From Pelecanus crispus (Eukaryota > Chordata > Aves > Pelecaniformes > Pelecanidae): a stretch of 64,000 nucleotides of DNA. The position numbers and the translations under genes were made by a program. The stretch is taken from the NCBI RefSeq assembly GCF_030463565.1, contig NC_134648.1:47306346-47370345 (forward strand). Reading direction: 5' to 3'. A model generated the notes under the pieces. The model made no database searches, was not told where the DNA came from, and saw only the letters and a list, made by a program, of their open reading frames with translations. The stretch's first letter is position 1; the number at the start of each line of letters is the position of its first letter. Positions 14,501 to 24,625 of this stretch are shown in pieces.

Positions 14501-17500
14501 TACAGGGTGTTGGTGTTGATATCTGGATGTTTCCCAAGGCAGTAAATGCCACAGAGGGAAGAGATCTGGTGGACGAACATGAGAAGTTCAGCATCTGCAC
14601 AGTTCAGCCCAAGATGGCTGCATCCCTGGGAGATGAGTGTGGTGCTGGATGGACATGAGTGTGTTGGGTCAGAAAGCCATCAGCACCATCATCTCAGGTG
14701 GGATGATGGCAGAGGATTACAACCCAAGGCAATGTCACAGGAGACCTCCAGAAAGCTCCTAGGCTGCCAGGCTGGGGAGAATAGGGTTCCTCTGCTGTGT
14801 CCTCACTTGAAGAGCTCAGTATCAGAAATGGCTTCTTTGCAGGAATTGTACAGAGTGACAGTTCAGCTCCCTAAAGCTGAAGGTTTGTGCCAGGGAAATT
14901 GTCAGAGAGCAAAGAAGATATGCCTGTTAGTCTGTGGGCGGGGGGGATGGTCTCAGTGTTGATGCTTGGCGGGGACTTGGTATTTTGTCCCTTGCTGGTT
15001 TGCCAACAGCCATGTACGGCTGCTCCCCACAGCCTGGCAAAGGCATGTGCTGGGGAGGCGGGTGCTGGCGTGTCTGTGTGTCTGTGCATATGTGGACGTG
15101 CATTTGCTTGTGGCCATCTAGTGGACATTTCAGCATGCACTGCATTGGGCTGGGACCATCTTGTGGTCCATACAGCTTATTACTTGAAAGGCCCCTGTTG
15201 AAATGCTACGTCAAAGGCAGTATGTGAGATCTGGTGAAGCAAAAATTCCCTGTTATCTAGTCTGGAATTTTCCTTGAAGAGATGAGGAATGCTTGGGCAG
15301 AGAAAATAACTTTTTTAATTAGACAAAGAAAGGTCACTACCTGTTCTCCTGCCTGTGTGCCCCAGCTTGGAAAGTAGCGGCCAATAAAATGAGTGTAACC
15401 AGTGAAAATTTTATGTTGAAACAATACAGAAACAATACACAGTAACACCCTAGACACCTTAAAATATCCCTTTGCTAATTCAGACTCCTGGCTCATGGCC
15501 AACCTCAGGGAGATTTCTCTCTTTAGCACACAATGATTCAGGAGTTGATTAGGTAAACAAACTAACTAATATGATGAATGCGGATAACAAGGACACATTG
15601 AGTCTCATGTCCCTTTGCAAAATGAGAGATTCCTCCTACTACAATTTGCTCTTCTGCATCATCAATAATCTGAAGAAGTATCGGTCATCATTTCTGATTC
15701 AGAAGAGGCAACTGGCGAGAATAACCTTGCCAGTCTTGACTCCAAAACGTTGCAACCCTGTGGTCAAGCACAGAGTGCCTGAACTTTTACTGCTTTGGGC
15801 TGTGGGCACTGAGGGTAAGAATTAGGTGATGATTAAAGTTAGAAACATCCCCATTTATAAAGCTTTGCAATACTGCTGATTTTGGTAAGGGGGCTTCAGG
15901 AGAACAGGCATGTAGAACAAGGATCCAGAAGATAACACTGAAGGTGCTGGTGTTTGCAGTGCTATCTTGGTTCATAGGCTGTGGCTGTGTCATGAACACA
16001 GATTTGTGAATCCTGCTGACTATGTTAATTTGTCGTGAATGAGTGACTTTTTACACAGTTTGATTTAGTAGCAGTTTAGAAGTTACTTGTGGCAAACTGC
16101 AGGATTTGATTGTGATATTTTAATAGCACTCAGTCATCAGTGATTGACAAAGTGATTAGACAAAATTAATCAAAACAGCAACTTAGTTAAAGATTCAAAG
16201 ATGACAAGGTTCACTCTATTACTACATAGAAGAAGTGCATAAAGGAAAATTAAGTTACACTGAGTTGGAATGATTCACAGAGAGATTGTGGATGCAGGGG
16301 ATAAGGAGGACCCTCCTGTTGAGTCATGAGGTTCAGAATAGACCCCCTTGCTTTCTAAACTCCTTTTCAGAGAGGAGTCTAGGTGCGGCTCGGTCCAATC
16401 TTAGTCTCAGACTTGGTCGACGGTTTATGTGAATAAGGATAATACATATATGTGTATATTTAGCAACAATATAAGACTCACTTTGTAATTAAATCATACA
16501 TCTACAGCCTACTTAAATTGATTCACACATGCATACACACAGACATTAATACATATATATATATTTATATACATATATACATAAAGGTATACCTGTTAAA
16601 AATTCCCCTTGAGTTCAGTGAAATATTCACATCAAATGTCTTGGCATTTCTCAGTGGGTGAGGGTTGAGTGTCAAGGAGTGAAGGGTTTCAGCCCAGGCT
16701 CCGCTGTCAGTCTTCAGCAATGGACCTCTGATTTTAGCAAACTTTAAGAGTTTGCTAGCTCTGAGAGGAGTCCCACTCAGAGGGAGGTGCTGGTGCACCC
16801 CACTGCGGTCCAGGAGAGCTCAAAGAGCCTCCCTTAGGACTGCTGTTTTATAGGCTGGTGAGATGATTGGCTTTAGTCATCAGTAACTTTCCATCTGAGC
16901 CACAATCTGGGTCAGTAATTACTGGAATTCCAGTAGTGATGATACCGCTCCACTCAGTTATGTTTCAAGGCTGTCAGGGGTAAATGACTGTTCTCGCTCC
17001 CCACATCAACCATGTGGGAGTTTCTGGTACAGTTAAGGGGCGCCAAACTGACCAACTCACTACACAAAGGCTGCGTTCTGGCAGGAATTCCTGAAGTCAT
17101 AAAGCAGTTGAAGAGAGAAAACATGGTGGTGGGGATGCACCACCACAGGATGCTCTTGGAGGAAACAGTGTCAGTGTCATGTGCCCAGTAGGGTTAGAGA
17201 GTGTGTGATGCTCAGCTCTGATCGAATGATAGGATTGAGTTGATGGGCAGATCCTCTCTGAGTGAGGTGTTATGTTACCACCGTCTATTTGCCTTCTTCA
17301 TATTGAGACCAGGTTTTGCAAGGTGATGGGTTTTGGTCTTGCAGCTTTTCTATGCCTAGAGGACCAATGCCCATGGACATGGAAGAGCCTGCAGTTTCTG
17401 CAGGGTGTGCAGGCATACCCAACTTGCCATGTGCAATGTGCAGTGAGCATCATCTTATCCTGCTGCCGGTGCACAGAGGGTGTCCGGCAGCCTTGCAAGA

Positions 17501-20500
17501 GGCATGCTTGGCTGCTGCCCCCAACTCAGCCATGGTAGTGACCACCCCAGATCCAGCCCTTGGTGTGCCAAGGGTGGCACTTGTGGAGCCTCAGGAGTAG
17601 TCCAGGAGAGGCCTGTGGGCTGCTAAACAGCAAATGTGCATACATGGGCTGACCACAGATGCTAAAGCATCTGGCGGATAACAAGACAAACCTGTCCTCT
17701 TTACTCTGTTGTCCATTTTTTGAGGATAGCATTCCTGGAACCAGCTTCCCATGTTTCACAGAGGGTGCTTGTGTGATAATAAAAAGCTGTAAATCATTTT
17801 AAGATGCCCAAAAGACACTTCTGCACATCAGATTGTGATAGCTTTGCACAAACATCTGACACGCTTCAGTCTAAAATTAATCAGGGGTTTTCACCACTGC
17901 TCATGAAGTGTGGAAGCATGAACACAATCTTTTCACCATACCCTGGACTGTGCAATGGAGAACCAGATGAAAGCAAGTGAGAAGGAAAGTGCGTGGTACA
18001 CAGCCACATCAATAAAGCATTTCACAAAGCTGAGCCCATCCACATGCTGGGAAAGGTCAAGAGGAAACGTGGACAAACCTAAACATTGCTTGAAGCGGAG
18101 CTTGAAACTGAATTTTACAGAGCTGGACGAAGTTGTAAAGTAGATATCTTCCAGCAAAGACAACAAGCAGCCAAAGAAGACACAGAATACCAAAACCACA
18201 AGTAAACGTAAGTGTAAGGGTGAAACCCTCTCCAGGAAAAGTGAGGTGCCAATAACAAATAACTGCATATTTGGAAGTTGTGTCTGATGTACCAACACAG
18301 CTGAAAATACCTCAGAATTACTGAAAGTGGTGTGTAATTCAGCTCAGAATCAAGGCACAGGAGAATTTTGGTAATATCAAGAAATTTGAAGAAAGCAGTG
18401 AGATCTTCTTGCAGAAGAAAGTCCCACTGATGGAGCCATCTGAATGAGGACAAAAACCCAAGAACAGGACACAGGGAATAATTCTGCTGATCTGAAATGG
18501 CATTGGGGGCTGCCAGTGCCGTGCTGGAGCTCCTTCCTCCGTGTTCCTCAGGACAGGCATGTGGCAGAGGTACTGGGCCAGGGTCTGATCCCAGCAATAT
18601 TCAGTATTGAGCACCATTGGTTTCACTCAGCTTCATGCCTGAGATGAAGATATGGTTCCTGGTATTAAAGCAAGATGGTCAGTCTTCCCAATTTCTGTTC
18701 TGCTAGAAATGCTGGGATTTCAAAGTTTCCTTTTTCCTAGTCAAAACCAAGAGGAAGTTCCCATCAGATGAAAAAAATTGGTTTGGGAAATCTCAGAGTG
18801 ATCTTACTGAGGTGTTGATGTCATTTTGACTTTCCCATTTGGCTTTAAAGCATAGATTTTGCATGTCTTAGGCAGCTGAGATTAAAATACAGCATTCAGA
18901 AGAAAGACATAGATACTTTTGATTACACTTCTACTGGCCGGATGCAGTTTTTCCTGTGTGATTGAATCAGCATTTTTTGATTGAAATTTTTCTACCAGCT
19001 CTAGTCAAAACTGGGCTGCCAGCTGGCAAAGCTTCTGCTGGCTCCGGCATTTGCGTGGCCCTGCCATGGGAAAGGGGATGCTCCAGGGCAGCAGGTTTAG
19101 TGGCAGCGGGCAGCACTGGGGCAGGCTGAGACCTGGCCAGGGAGAAGGGCAGGGGGAGCATGAGGCACGGGGGAAGATGTTTGGGGCATCAAGGCAGGAG
19201 GGAAGGGAAAGGGAGAGGTGGTAGAAGCATCAGTGAAGAGGCACCTGGATAAAAGATGATTGAGGAGAGTTTAAGAAGTTGCCCACTTGGTACTTGATGG
19301 AAAAACCTGTTCCTGGCTGTGATCCCTAGGTGTGGCAACTGGTGACAAAAACAGCTGTGCACAGCCAAGCCCTGCAAGCCGCTCTGGGTACATGGAAAGG
19401 TGTCACTGCAGCCCAGAACCAAGGCAGATTTACAGGCGCGGGCTCTTGGGTTGTGCAGGAATTTCTCCCTGAAGCCAAGGGAGATACAGAGGAGGTCTGC
19501 GGCGAGGGATGTAACTGTACTGATTTATCCAGGGCTGAACAGGCAGGATCCCTCTCCTGGCCCCGGTGGGTTGGGCTGCCCCCTCGCAGCATGGAGGTGT
19601 TGGGGGTGGGTGCCCCGCCACCCCAGTCTGGTGGGTGAGAAGGAACCCTAGGGGTTTGTGCTGAGGTTGGAGAGGGAGTGACCCAGACCCCTCCAGCTCT
19701 GCCCTCTGGGCTCTGGGAGTGGGAGGAGCGTGTGGCCTGGAGTGAGGAACCCTGCCAACATCCTGCTGACCGCTGGACTGAGCAAACCCGTGTGTCACGC
19801 AGGGATTGGGGAGCCGGCAGAGAGAGGAAGCTGTGCACCCCTGAGGGTCCTTGCTCAGGCCCCGGTGGATTCGCAGCCATCCATGGTCCAGGGGTTACGT
19901 ATCGGCAGTATGAAAGTGTAAATCAGACTGTTTATCATGCAGAGGAGGTGACGTGTGGTGAAGCAGCCTGGCTGTAAAATCCCCACTGACATGCACGGAG
20001 TGTCTTCTGCTGGGAGAAGCTGGGATCACAGCTGCTGGGACCACCACCCCACTCGCCCCGCAGAGCTCCCTGCGGGGCCAGGCTGGCCGGACTCCCAGGA
20101 ATGGCCAAGCCACCAGCCTACCCTGCAGCTCTGTCCCCGTAAGGCTTCGGTGCTGGGCAGTTCCCCTCTGCACACACAGAAGCAGCGAGCTTGCCTTGCC
20201 AGCTGAGAGCAAGACATCACTCCGCGGCATCACTCGTGGTCCCCACGGCAGAACTGGGGGTCTGCCCCAGTCCCCCAGTGCTCCCCGCTGCAGTCTGAGC
20301 TCCCCCATGGCTACGGGCGGTGGGGACAAGAGAGGGTTAAGCTGTCAGCTCTGTAATGTTAAACAGGTGTCAAAGGCACCTCCATATATCTGCAGATTGA
20401 AATCAAATTCTTTGCAGTATAAAAAGATAAATTACCCAGGCGATTCCCGCCTCATCCCACTCATCAGGCCAGCGCCAGACGGCAAGCAATTTTTTTTTTT

Positions 20501-23215
20501 AATGTGCTAACGACCTAATCAAGCAATCAAGTCGGAGAAGATTGCGGAGTGACCCCGAGCATCCATCTGCCAGCGAGACCCCACCATTCATTTCCATTCT
20601 GCCGTGTACTTTCTGGGAAAGGGAGGGAAAAAAATAGAAAAGGAAAAAAAAAATCCTAAACAAATTAACACCCAATTTTCTGTGAGTCTAATTAGTTAAA
20701 TGAGGAGGTGTTTGGGGTGTCCGCGGGGAGGGAGGGGCTGCCTCTCGGAGAGGGGCCTGGTAACTCCATGGCATTAATTAGCGCAGGTCAATGGCGTGGT
20801 TCCCTGGGGACCAGCTGCTTTAATTTCCCGTGATATTTCAGTGCCTGAGGCCCATCGATTCAAACTGAAATTAACTTATTTTTCAATCAGGCCTGGGCTG
20901 CCCCTGGGGCTGACTCTTCCTTTGCCTCCTTCTGAATAGACCTCGAGCAATTTTTCATCTAAAGCTGATGCCTCTGCTCGGCGGGAAGGGAGGGGAGCTG
21001 GGGAGGGAGGAGGGCAAGGGAGACAAGAGGAATGGAAATCGGAGAGAGAGCGCTAATAGATTTCTGCGAGCATCCCCCCTCCCGCCACCACCACCCGCCT
21101 CTCTGCTGGCTGCCCCTCAGGTCACAGCTCAGAGATTATTCTGCCAATTTTCTGAGAAGATGAGGGGCTTTTCAAACTGGGAATTCAGGGCGAAGCGCAC
21201 GGATCAGCTTCCCCCTTCTCCCGCCTCTCCGGAGCATCCGCCCCCAGCCCAGCCCTCCCTGCAGGCACTGCTGCCTGCAGCCCTATGCCGCAGCTCAGAC
21301 ACCCAGTAAATAATGAAAGAAAATCCCAGGCACGAGAGCCAAAAGCCGCTAGAAAAAGACACCACGATGGCAAATTAATTACATCCTGCGGAGAGGGATG
21401 GGACCTGCTCTCATGCTTGGCCCTCATTGCTCCTGCAAGGGAGGGAGGGAGAGATACCCAGTGCTGCTGCATGGGGGAAGAGGTCGCAGTGCTTTTGGGA
21501 TGAGCACCAACGTGTCTGCCTTCAACCTGCTGCACAAGCACACGTGTGTTCCCATGCGGGAAGGGGACTGACACACCTTCTCCCCCCAAAAAACGCATGT
21601 CCCTCCTTGTCACCTGCCCCAGGTTTGGTTCCAGAACCGCCGGGCCAAATGGCGGAAGAGGGAGAAGTGCTGGGGCAGGAGCAGCGTGATGGCTGAGTAC
21701 GGGCTCTACGGTGCCATGGTGCGTCACTCCATCCCACTGCCCGAATCCATCCTCAAGTCTGCCAAGGATGGCATCATGGAGTCCTGCGCCCCTTGGCTCC
21801 TGGGTAAGAGAGCAGCTGCCTTCATGGGAGATGGCAAGCGGGTTGTGATGAAGTGGGGGGATGCAAGGAAGAAACTGGAGCCATGTTGAAAACACATTTG
21901 GAGGCCGGCGGGGGAAGGTCCTCCTGTCTCGCTGCCCTCCAGCCCCCATCCCCTAGCTGCCCTCATCAATAGGGTCTGACCACTCATCCCAAATCTTTGC
22001 TGGTCCTTGGATCCTGACCTGCAGGATCTGGCCAGGGCAGGAGGAATTTGCCCCCCATGCTCAGGCTGGTGTTAGCCTTCGACTCCTGTGGCACGAGCAA
22101 CCCTCGTGTCCAGCCCTGGTGCAGGGGTTCTGACCCTTGTCCAAGGCAGGACGTCATCCCGGTCTGAATCCCCCAGCCCCATGATGCTGTGTGGGGTGCT
22201 GGGACCCCCAAATGCGCTCTCCTTGCCCCAAGTCCCGGGGGAACATGCTGCTGCCTCCTCCTGCTCTGGGCACCTGGGGGAGCTGCATTCCTGCCTGGTT
22301 TCGCTTGGTTTTCTGTGCAGACATGGAGGTGACAGCTACCCTGATATGCGCCTGCTGTTTGCTTCCTGCTTTCTGACCTTTTAGGCTGATTCTGCCCCAA
22401 AACTAGTGTCTGGCATCTTGACAATGGGCTGTCCTGTGCTTCTATCTGTGTCAAACTGAGAGAGGCAGAAGGGTGGGTTGTGTGAGGAGCGGGTTGATAC
22501 AGGAATAGGCAATGGGGAATCTCCCGCCCCAGCCTCGGTGAAGCTCAGACAACTGTGCTGCTGTCTGAGACCCTCATCCCCATGCGGAGATAAGTTAGCT
22601 TTAGGTTCACAAAAAGAAATGAAGGGGAGAGTAATTATAGACCTTTGGGGGCAGCCCCGAGGCCACGGATGCCGGGGCTGGGCTGCCCCAGCAGGCAGCT
22701 GCCTTGCCTGGGCTGCCCTCGCGCGGGGGCCAGAGCGAGCGGCTGGCCGTGACTGCTGCGTGAAGCGAGGGTTTCTGCTTTTCCTTAATTCTGGCCTCTC
22801 TTTATCTTTGCTGTTTTCAGTTCAAGATGGCTTTCCCATGCCCAGGCGCTTTTCTAAACCCGAATACCAACAATTCTTTTTAGGGATGCACAAAAAGTCT
22901 CTGGAGGCAGCGGCTGAGGCGGGGAGGAAGACGGAGGTGGAGCGCCAGGCCCTGCCCAAGCTTGACAAGGGTGACAAGGAAGAGAGGGGCCCGGATTCCA
23001 AAACCACCATTTCCCAGGAGGAACTGAGAGAAAACAGCATTGCCGCCCTCAGGGCCAAAGCTCAGGAGCACAGCACCAAAGTCCTGGGGACCATCGCCGG
23101 GGACACCCCGGCCCCAGGCAGGAAGCCAGAGACAGGAGAGGAGGCGGCAGCGGCGGAGGATGAGAGACAGACAGAGAAGTTGAACTCGTCGCAGAAGGAG
23201 GAGAAGCTGATCTAG
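2458..23215 (+). CDS. VSX2: VSX2 (CHX10) retinal homeobox transcription factor, 3' exons only
   Basis: Paired-like homeodomain transcription factor of retinal progenitors and bipolar cells, acting in the nucleus. Coding exons seen: 2458-2581, 21623-21803 and 22884-23215, with matching phases (a codon split before 2458, a phase-0 junction, then a split G/GG codon). They encode homeodomain helices 1-2 ([15 protein letters not shown]...), recognition helix [14 protein letters not shown] with Q at homeodomain position 50, the CVC domain ([19 protein letters not shown] ... SCAPWLLG), then a tail with an OAR-like stretch ([19 protein letters not shown]) and a Lys/Glu-rich C-terminus. About 211 residues lie in the window. 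The tail starting [14 protein letters not shown] and the CVC domain identify VSX2 rather than VSX1, and the downstream neighbour ABCD4 fits human 14q24. The first exons, with the N-terminus, lie before position 1. The last exon has a possible alternative start, listed separately. Confidence 0.96.
5406..5912 (-). mobile_element. CR1 LINE, 5'-truncated 3' fragment
   Basis: On the minus strand this is the 3' end of a CR1 (chicken repeat 1) non-LTR retrotransposon. A frame at 5893-5513 encodes the end of the reverse-transcriptase protein, with the typical motifs [37 protein letters not shown] and [12 protein letters not shown]. It is followed by the CR1 3'UTR ending in the short tandem octamer ATTCTATG/ATTCTATA near 5406. 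The frame is unbroken over 126 codons, so the copy is fairly young. The truncated 5' end near 5912 is the usual result of target-primed reverse transcription. No poly-A tail is expected for CR1. Confidence 0.93.
15951..17147 (-). mobile_element. Dispersed LTR-like repeat, copy A
   Basis: Nearly identical to 33325-34510 over its whole length, which defines it as an interspersed repeat. Read on the minus strand it begins TGTGGTGGTGCATC and ends ACTGCAAACA, i.e. TG...CA ends as in retroviral LTRs, and it has a TATAAAA box (16852-16846) about 300 bases in. These features suggest a solo endogenous-retrovirus LTR. I find no target-site duplication, so the ends or the class could be wrong. Copy A has extra AT microsatellite near 16441-16582 that copy B lacks. 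Confidence 0.65.
16551..16582. repeat. AT microsatellite inside repeat copy A
   Basis: An alternating TA/CA-type run (acatatatatatat... atacatatatac). The equivalent place in copy B is much shorter, so the run expanded after insertion. Confidence 0.8.
20340..21400. promoter_or_regulatory. Candidate VSX2 intronic enhancer block
   Basis: The kilobase before the CVC exon has a different texture from the rest of the intron: little repeat character, many homeodomain-type sites, and AT-rich islands in GC-rich sequence. TAATTAGC, the preferred CHX10/VSX2 site, is present exactly at 20775-20782; TAATTAGT at 20689-20696; and TTAATTA near 21375. Further AATTA and TAATC sequences lie between. This is the texture of a deeply conserved non-coding element that could be autoregulated by VSX2. 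Conservation is inferred, not measured. Confidence 0.5.
21623..21803 (+). CDS. VSX2: VSX2 coding exon, recognition helix and CVC domain
   Basis: Acceptor tgccccag, donor gtaagag. It encodes the DNA-recognition helix and nearly all of the CVC domain, which is specific to the VSX/CEH-10 class and helps DNA binding and repression. The exon ends with one base (G) of a split codon that can join either of two acceptors of the next exon in frame. Confidence 0.95.
22884..23215 (+). CDS. VSX2: VSX2 last coding exon, C-terminal tail
   Basis: Starting after tttttag at 22883, the split Gly codon is restored and the frame reads [12 protein letters not shown], as in mammalian VSX2. It continues through the OAR-like [12 protein letters not shown] to a stop at 23213-23215. 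The tail after [10 protein letters not shown] ([12 protein letters not shown]..., ending EEKLI) is diverged from mammals but keeps the acidic and Lys-rich character. A second, stronger-looking acceptor ends at 22820. Confidence 0.92.
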
Positions 23216-24625
23216 GCGGGGGAAGAGGTGGCGGAAGCCAGCCCCGACAGACACTGTGTCCTCCGGGGGCCATGTGCCCCCTTGGACTGCCAGGCGCCCC
23301 CGGCCGCCCCTGTCCCGGGGAGCGGAGCCCCAGTCTCTGCGTTTGGGGCTGCCTGGCAGGGGTGCCCCCCGCCTGCTCCCCTCGAGCGTACCCCTGCCCC
23401 TCGCTCCTCTGCCCCACCGGGCCTTCCTCACCCCCCCACCCATTCCTCTTGGGGGACCAGGAAGTGTCCCATCATTGTCGCCACCCGAGAGGACACGGAG
23501 GCTCTGGGTCCCTCCAGCCTCACGACCAGCTCTGGGGCTCTCTCCGCCTGCTCCAGCCCCAGACCCCATCCGCCACCTTGGAGCGAGCCTGTCCCCTGCT
23601 GCCATGCCCCTCCTTGGTGCACGTCTCTCCCCAGTGTGGCCCAGGCCCCTTCCCTTGGCCCCCCATCCCGCTGTGCCCCAGGCAGACCTGCCACCTTGCC
23701 CCGGCCATCACCTCTGCCTCTGGCCCAGGCCGCAGTGGGACAAGCCCATGGCAGTGTTTGCATGAAATGGCAACTCTCTGTCCAGGGTGGTTTGCACCTT
23801 CCACCCGTCTCTCCCTGCCCAGTGCTGGGGTCTGCTGGGAAGGGGCTCCAGCTTTAAAGCTGTCGAGTTTTGCCTCCATTTGGCAGGGAGAGGCAGGTTT
23901 AGCCCACGGGTGCAACACCCTCGTCCCTCCTGGCACCTCGAGGTGACCCCAGCCTATGTTGCTGGCTCCCGCAGGGCTGGCCACCACAGCCGGGGCTGAC
24001 TCTGCCCCAAACACCAAAGCCCTGGCACCCCTGCGGAGTGGCCAAATGGTGAATTTATTTACTGAATACATTATTCCAGGTGAGACAACAACATCCACCC
24101 AATGTATTTATTGAATTAAATTTGTCCAGCTCGCCCTCTGAGTGTTAAAGGGAATGACAGCCATGCACATCCACCCCGATACACCCTGTAACGTGTACAT
24201 ACGTCTCCCAGCTGGCCCCACACGAGCCCACGCAGACCCAGGCAGCCAAACCCGCTCTGTGGTACCACTACCTTCCCATCCCAGTAAGGCGCTATTCCCC
24301 CCCGAAAACCGTAGGACAGTGACTTCCAGGTGACCCTTTCTGTCCTGCTTTCAGCTGTGAGCACCCTTTCCCCAGAGCTACTGTTTTTCTTCCGTCAAAG
24401 GTTAAGCCCCTCCATCCAGCCCCTGTTTGTCTTTGTCCCCCGGTCGTTTGACGTGTTAGATGATAGCCCATGGTGTGTAAATAATGTACATACAGTGAGA
24501 AAAGAATTCAGTGTTGAGGTGTTTGAGATATGGAGCTGTAACAACTTCTAGTCATCCAGCATCTGTGATTTATGTGCCATTTTCTGTAAAGATATGAACA
24601 AGAATAAAACTAAATGGGAATACTG
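23216..24625 (+). other. VSX2: VSX2 3'UTR with polyadenylation signal
   Basis: No coding signal follows the stop. The first 700 bases are very GC-rich; the last 250 are AT-rich. A canonical AATAAA lies at 24603-24608, so cleavage is expected near 24,620-24,630. Three Pumilio-type octamers (TGTANATA) lie at 24194-24201, 24476-24483 and 24485-24492. The end is inferred from the signal, not from transcripts. Confidence 0.75.

Larger units (their letters stand above)
2582..21622 (+). other. VSX2: VSX2 intron 3 (about 19 kb)
   Basis: A long intron splitting the homeodomain coding sequence between helix 3 residues. It contains a CR1 fragment (5406-5912), a 1.2 kb dispersed repeat (15951-17147) and, near its 3' end, a block with homeodomain sites (20340-21400). 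The rest (about 2.6-5.4, 5.9-15.9 and 17.2-20.3 kb) shows no gene, no long repeat I can name and no open frame with coding character. Confidence 0.8.

Noticed and set aside
16565-16798. Minus-strand frame shared by repeat copies A and B (about 80 codons) as a retroelement gene
   Set aside because: It is conserved only because the copies are near-identical DNA; it lies just after the TATA box and has no retroviral protein features.
18115-18597. 160-codon minus-strand frame in VSX2 intron 3
   Set aside because: Aromatic-rich chance frame with no splice partners or family resemblance.
21185-21949. 254-codon minus-strand frame over the VSX2 CVC exon
   Set aside because: It is antisense to a well-identified exon in GC-rich sequence, has no family features, and its shape is set by the conserved codons of the other strand.
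23228-23946. Long plus-strand frames in the VSX2 3'UTR (209 and 224 codons)
   Set aside because: They lie after the VSX2 stop in Pro/Ser-rich GC-rich sequence, overlap each other in different frames and match nothing known.
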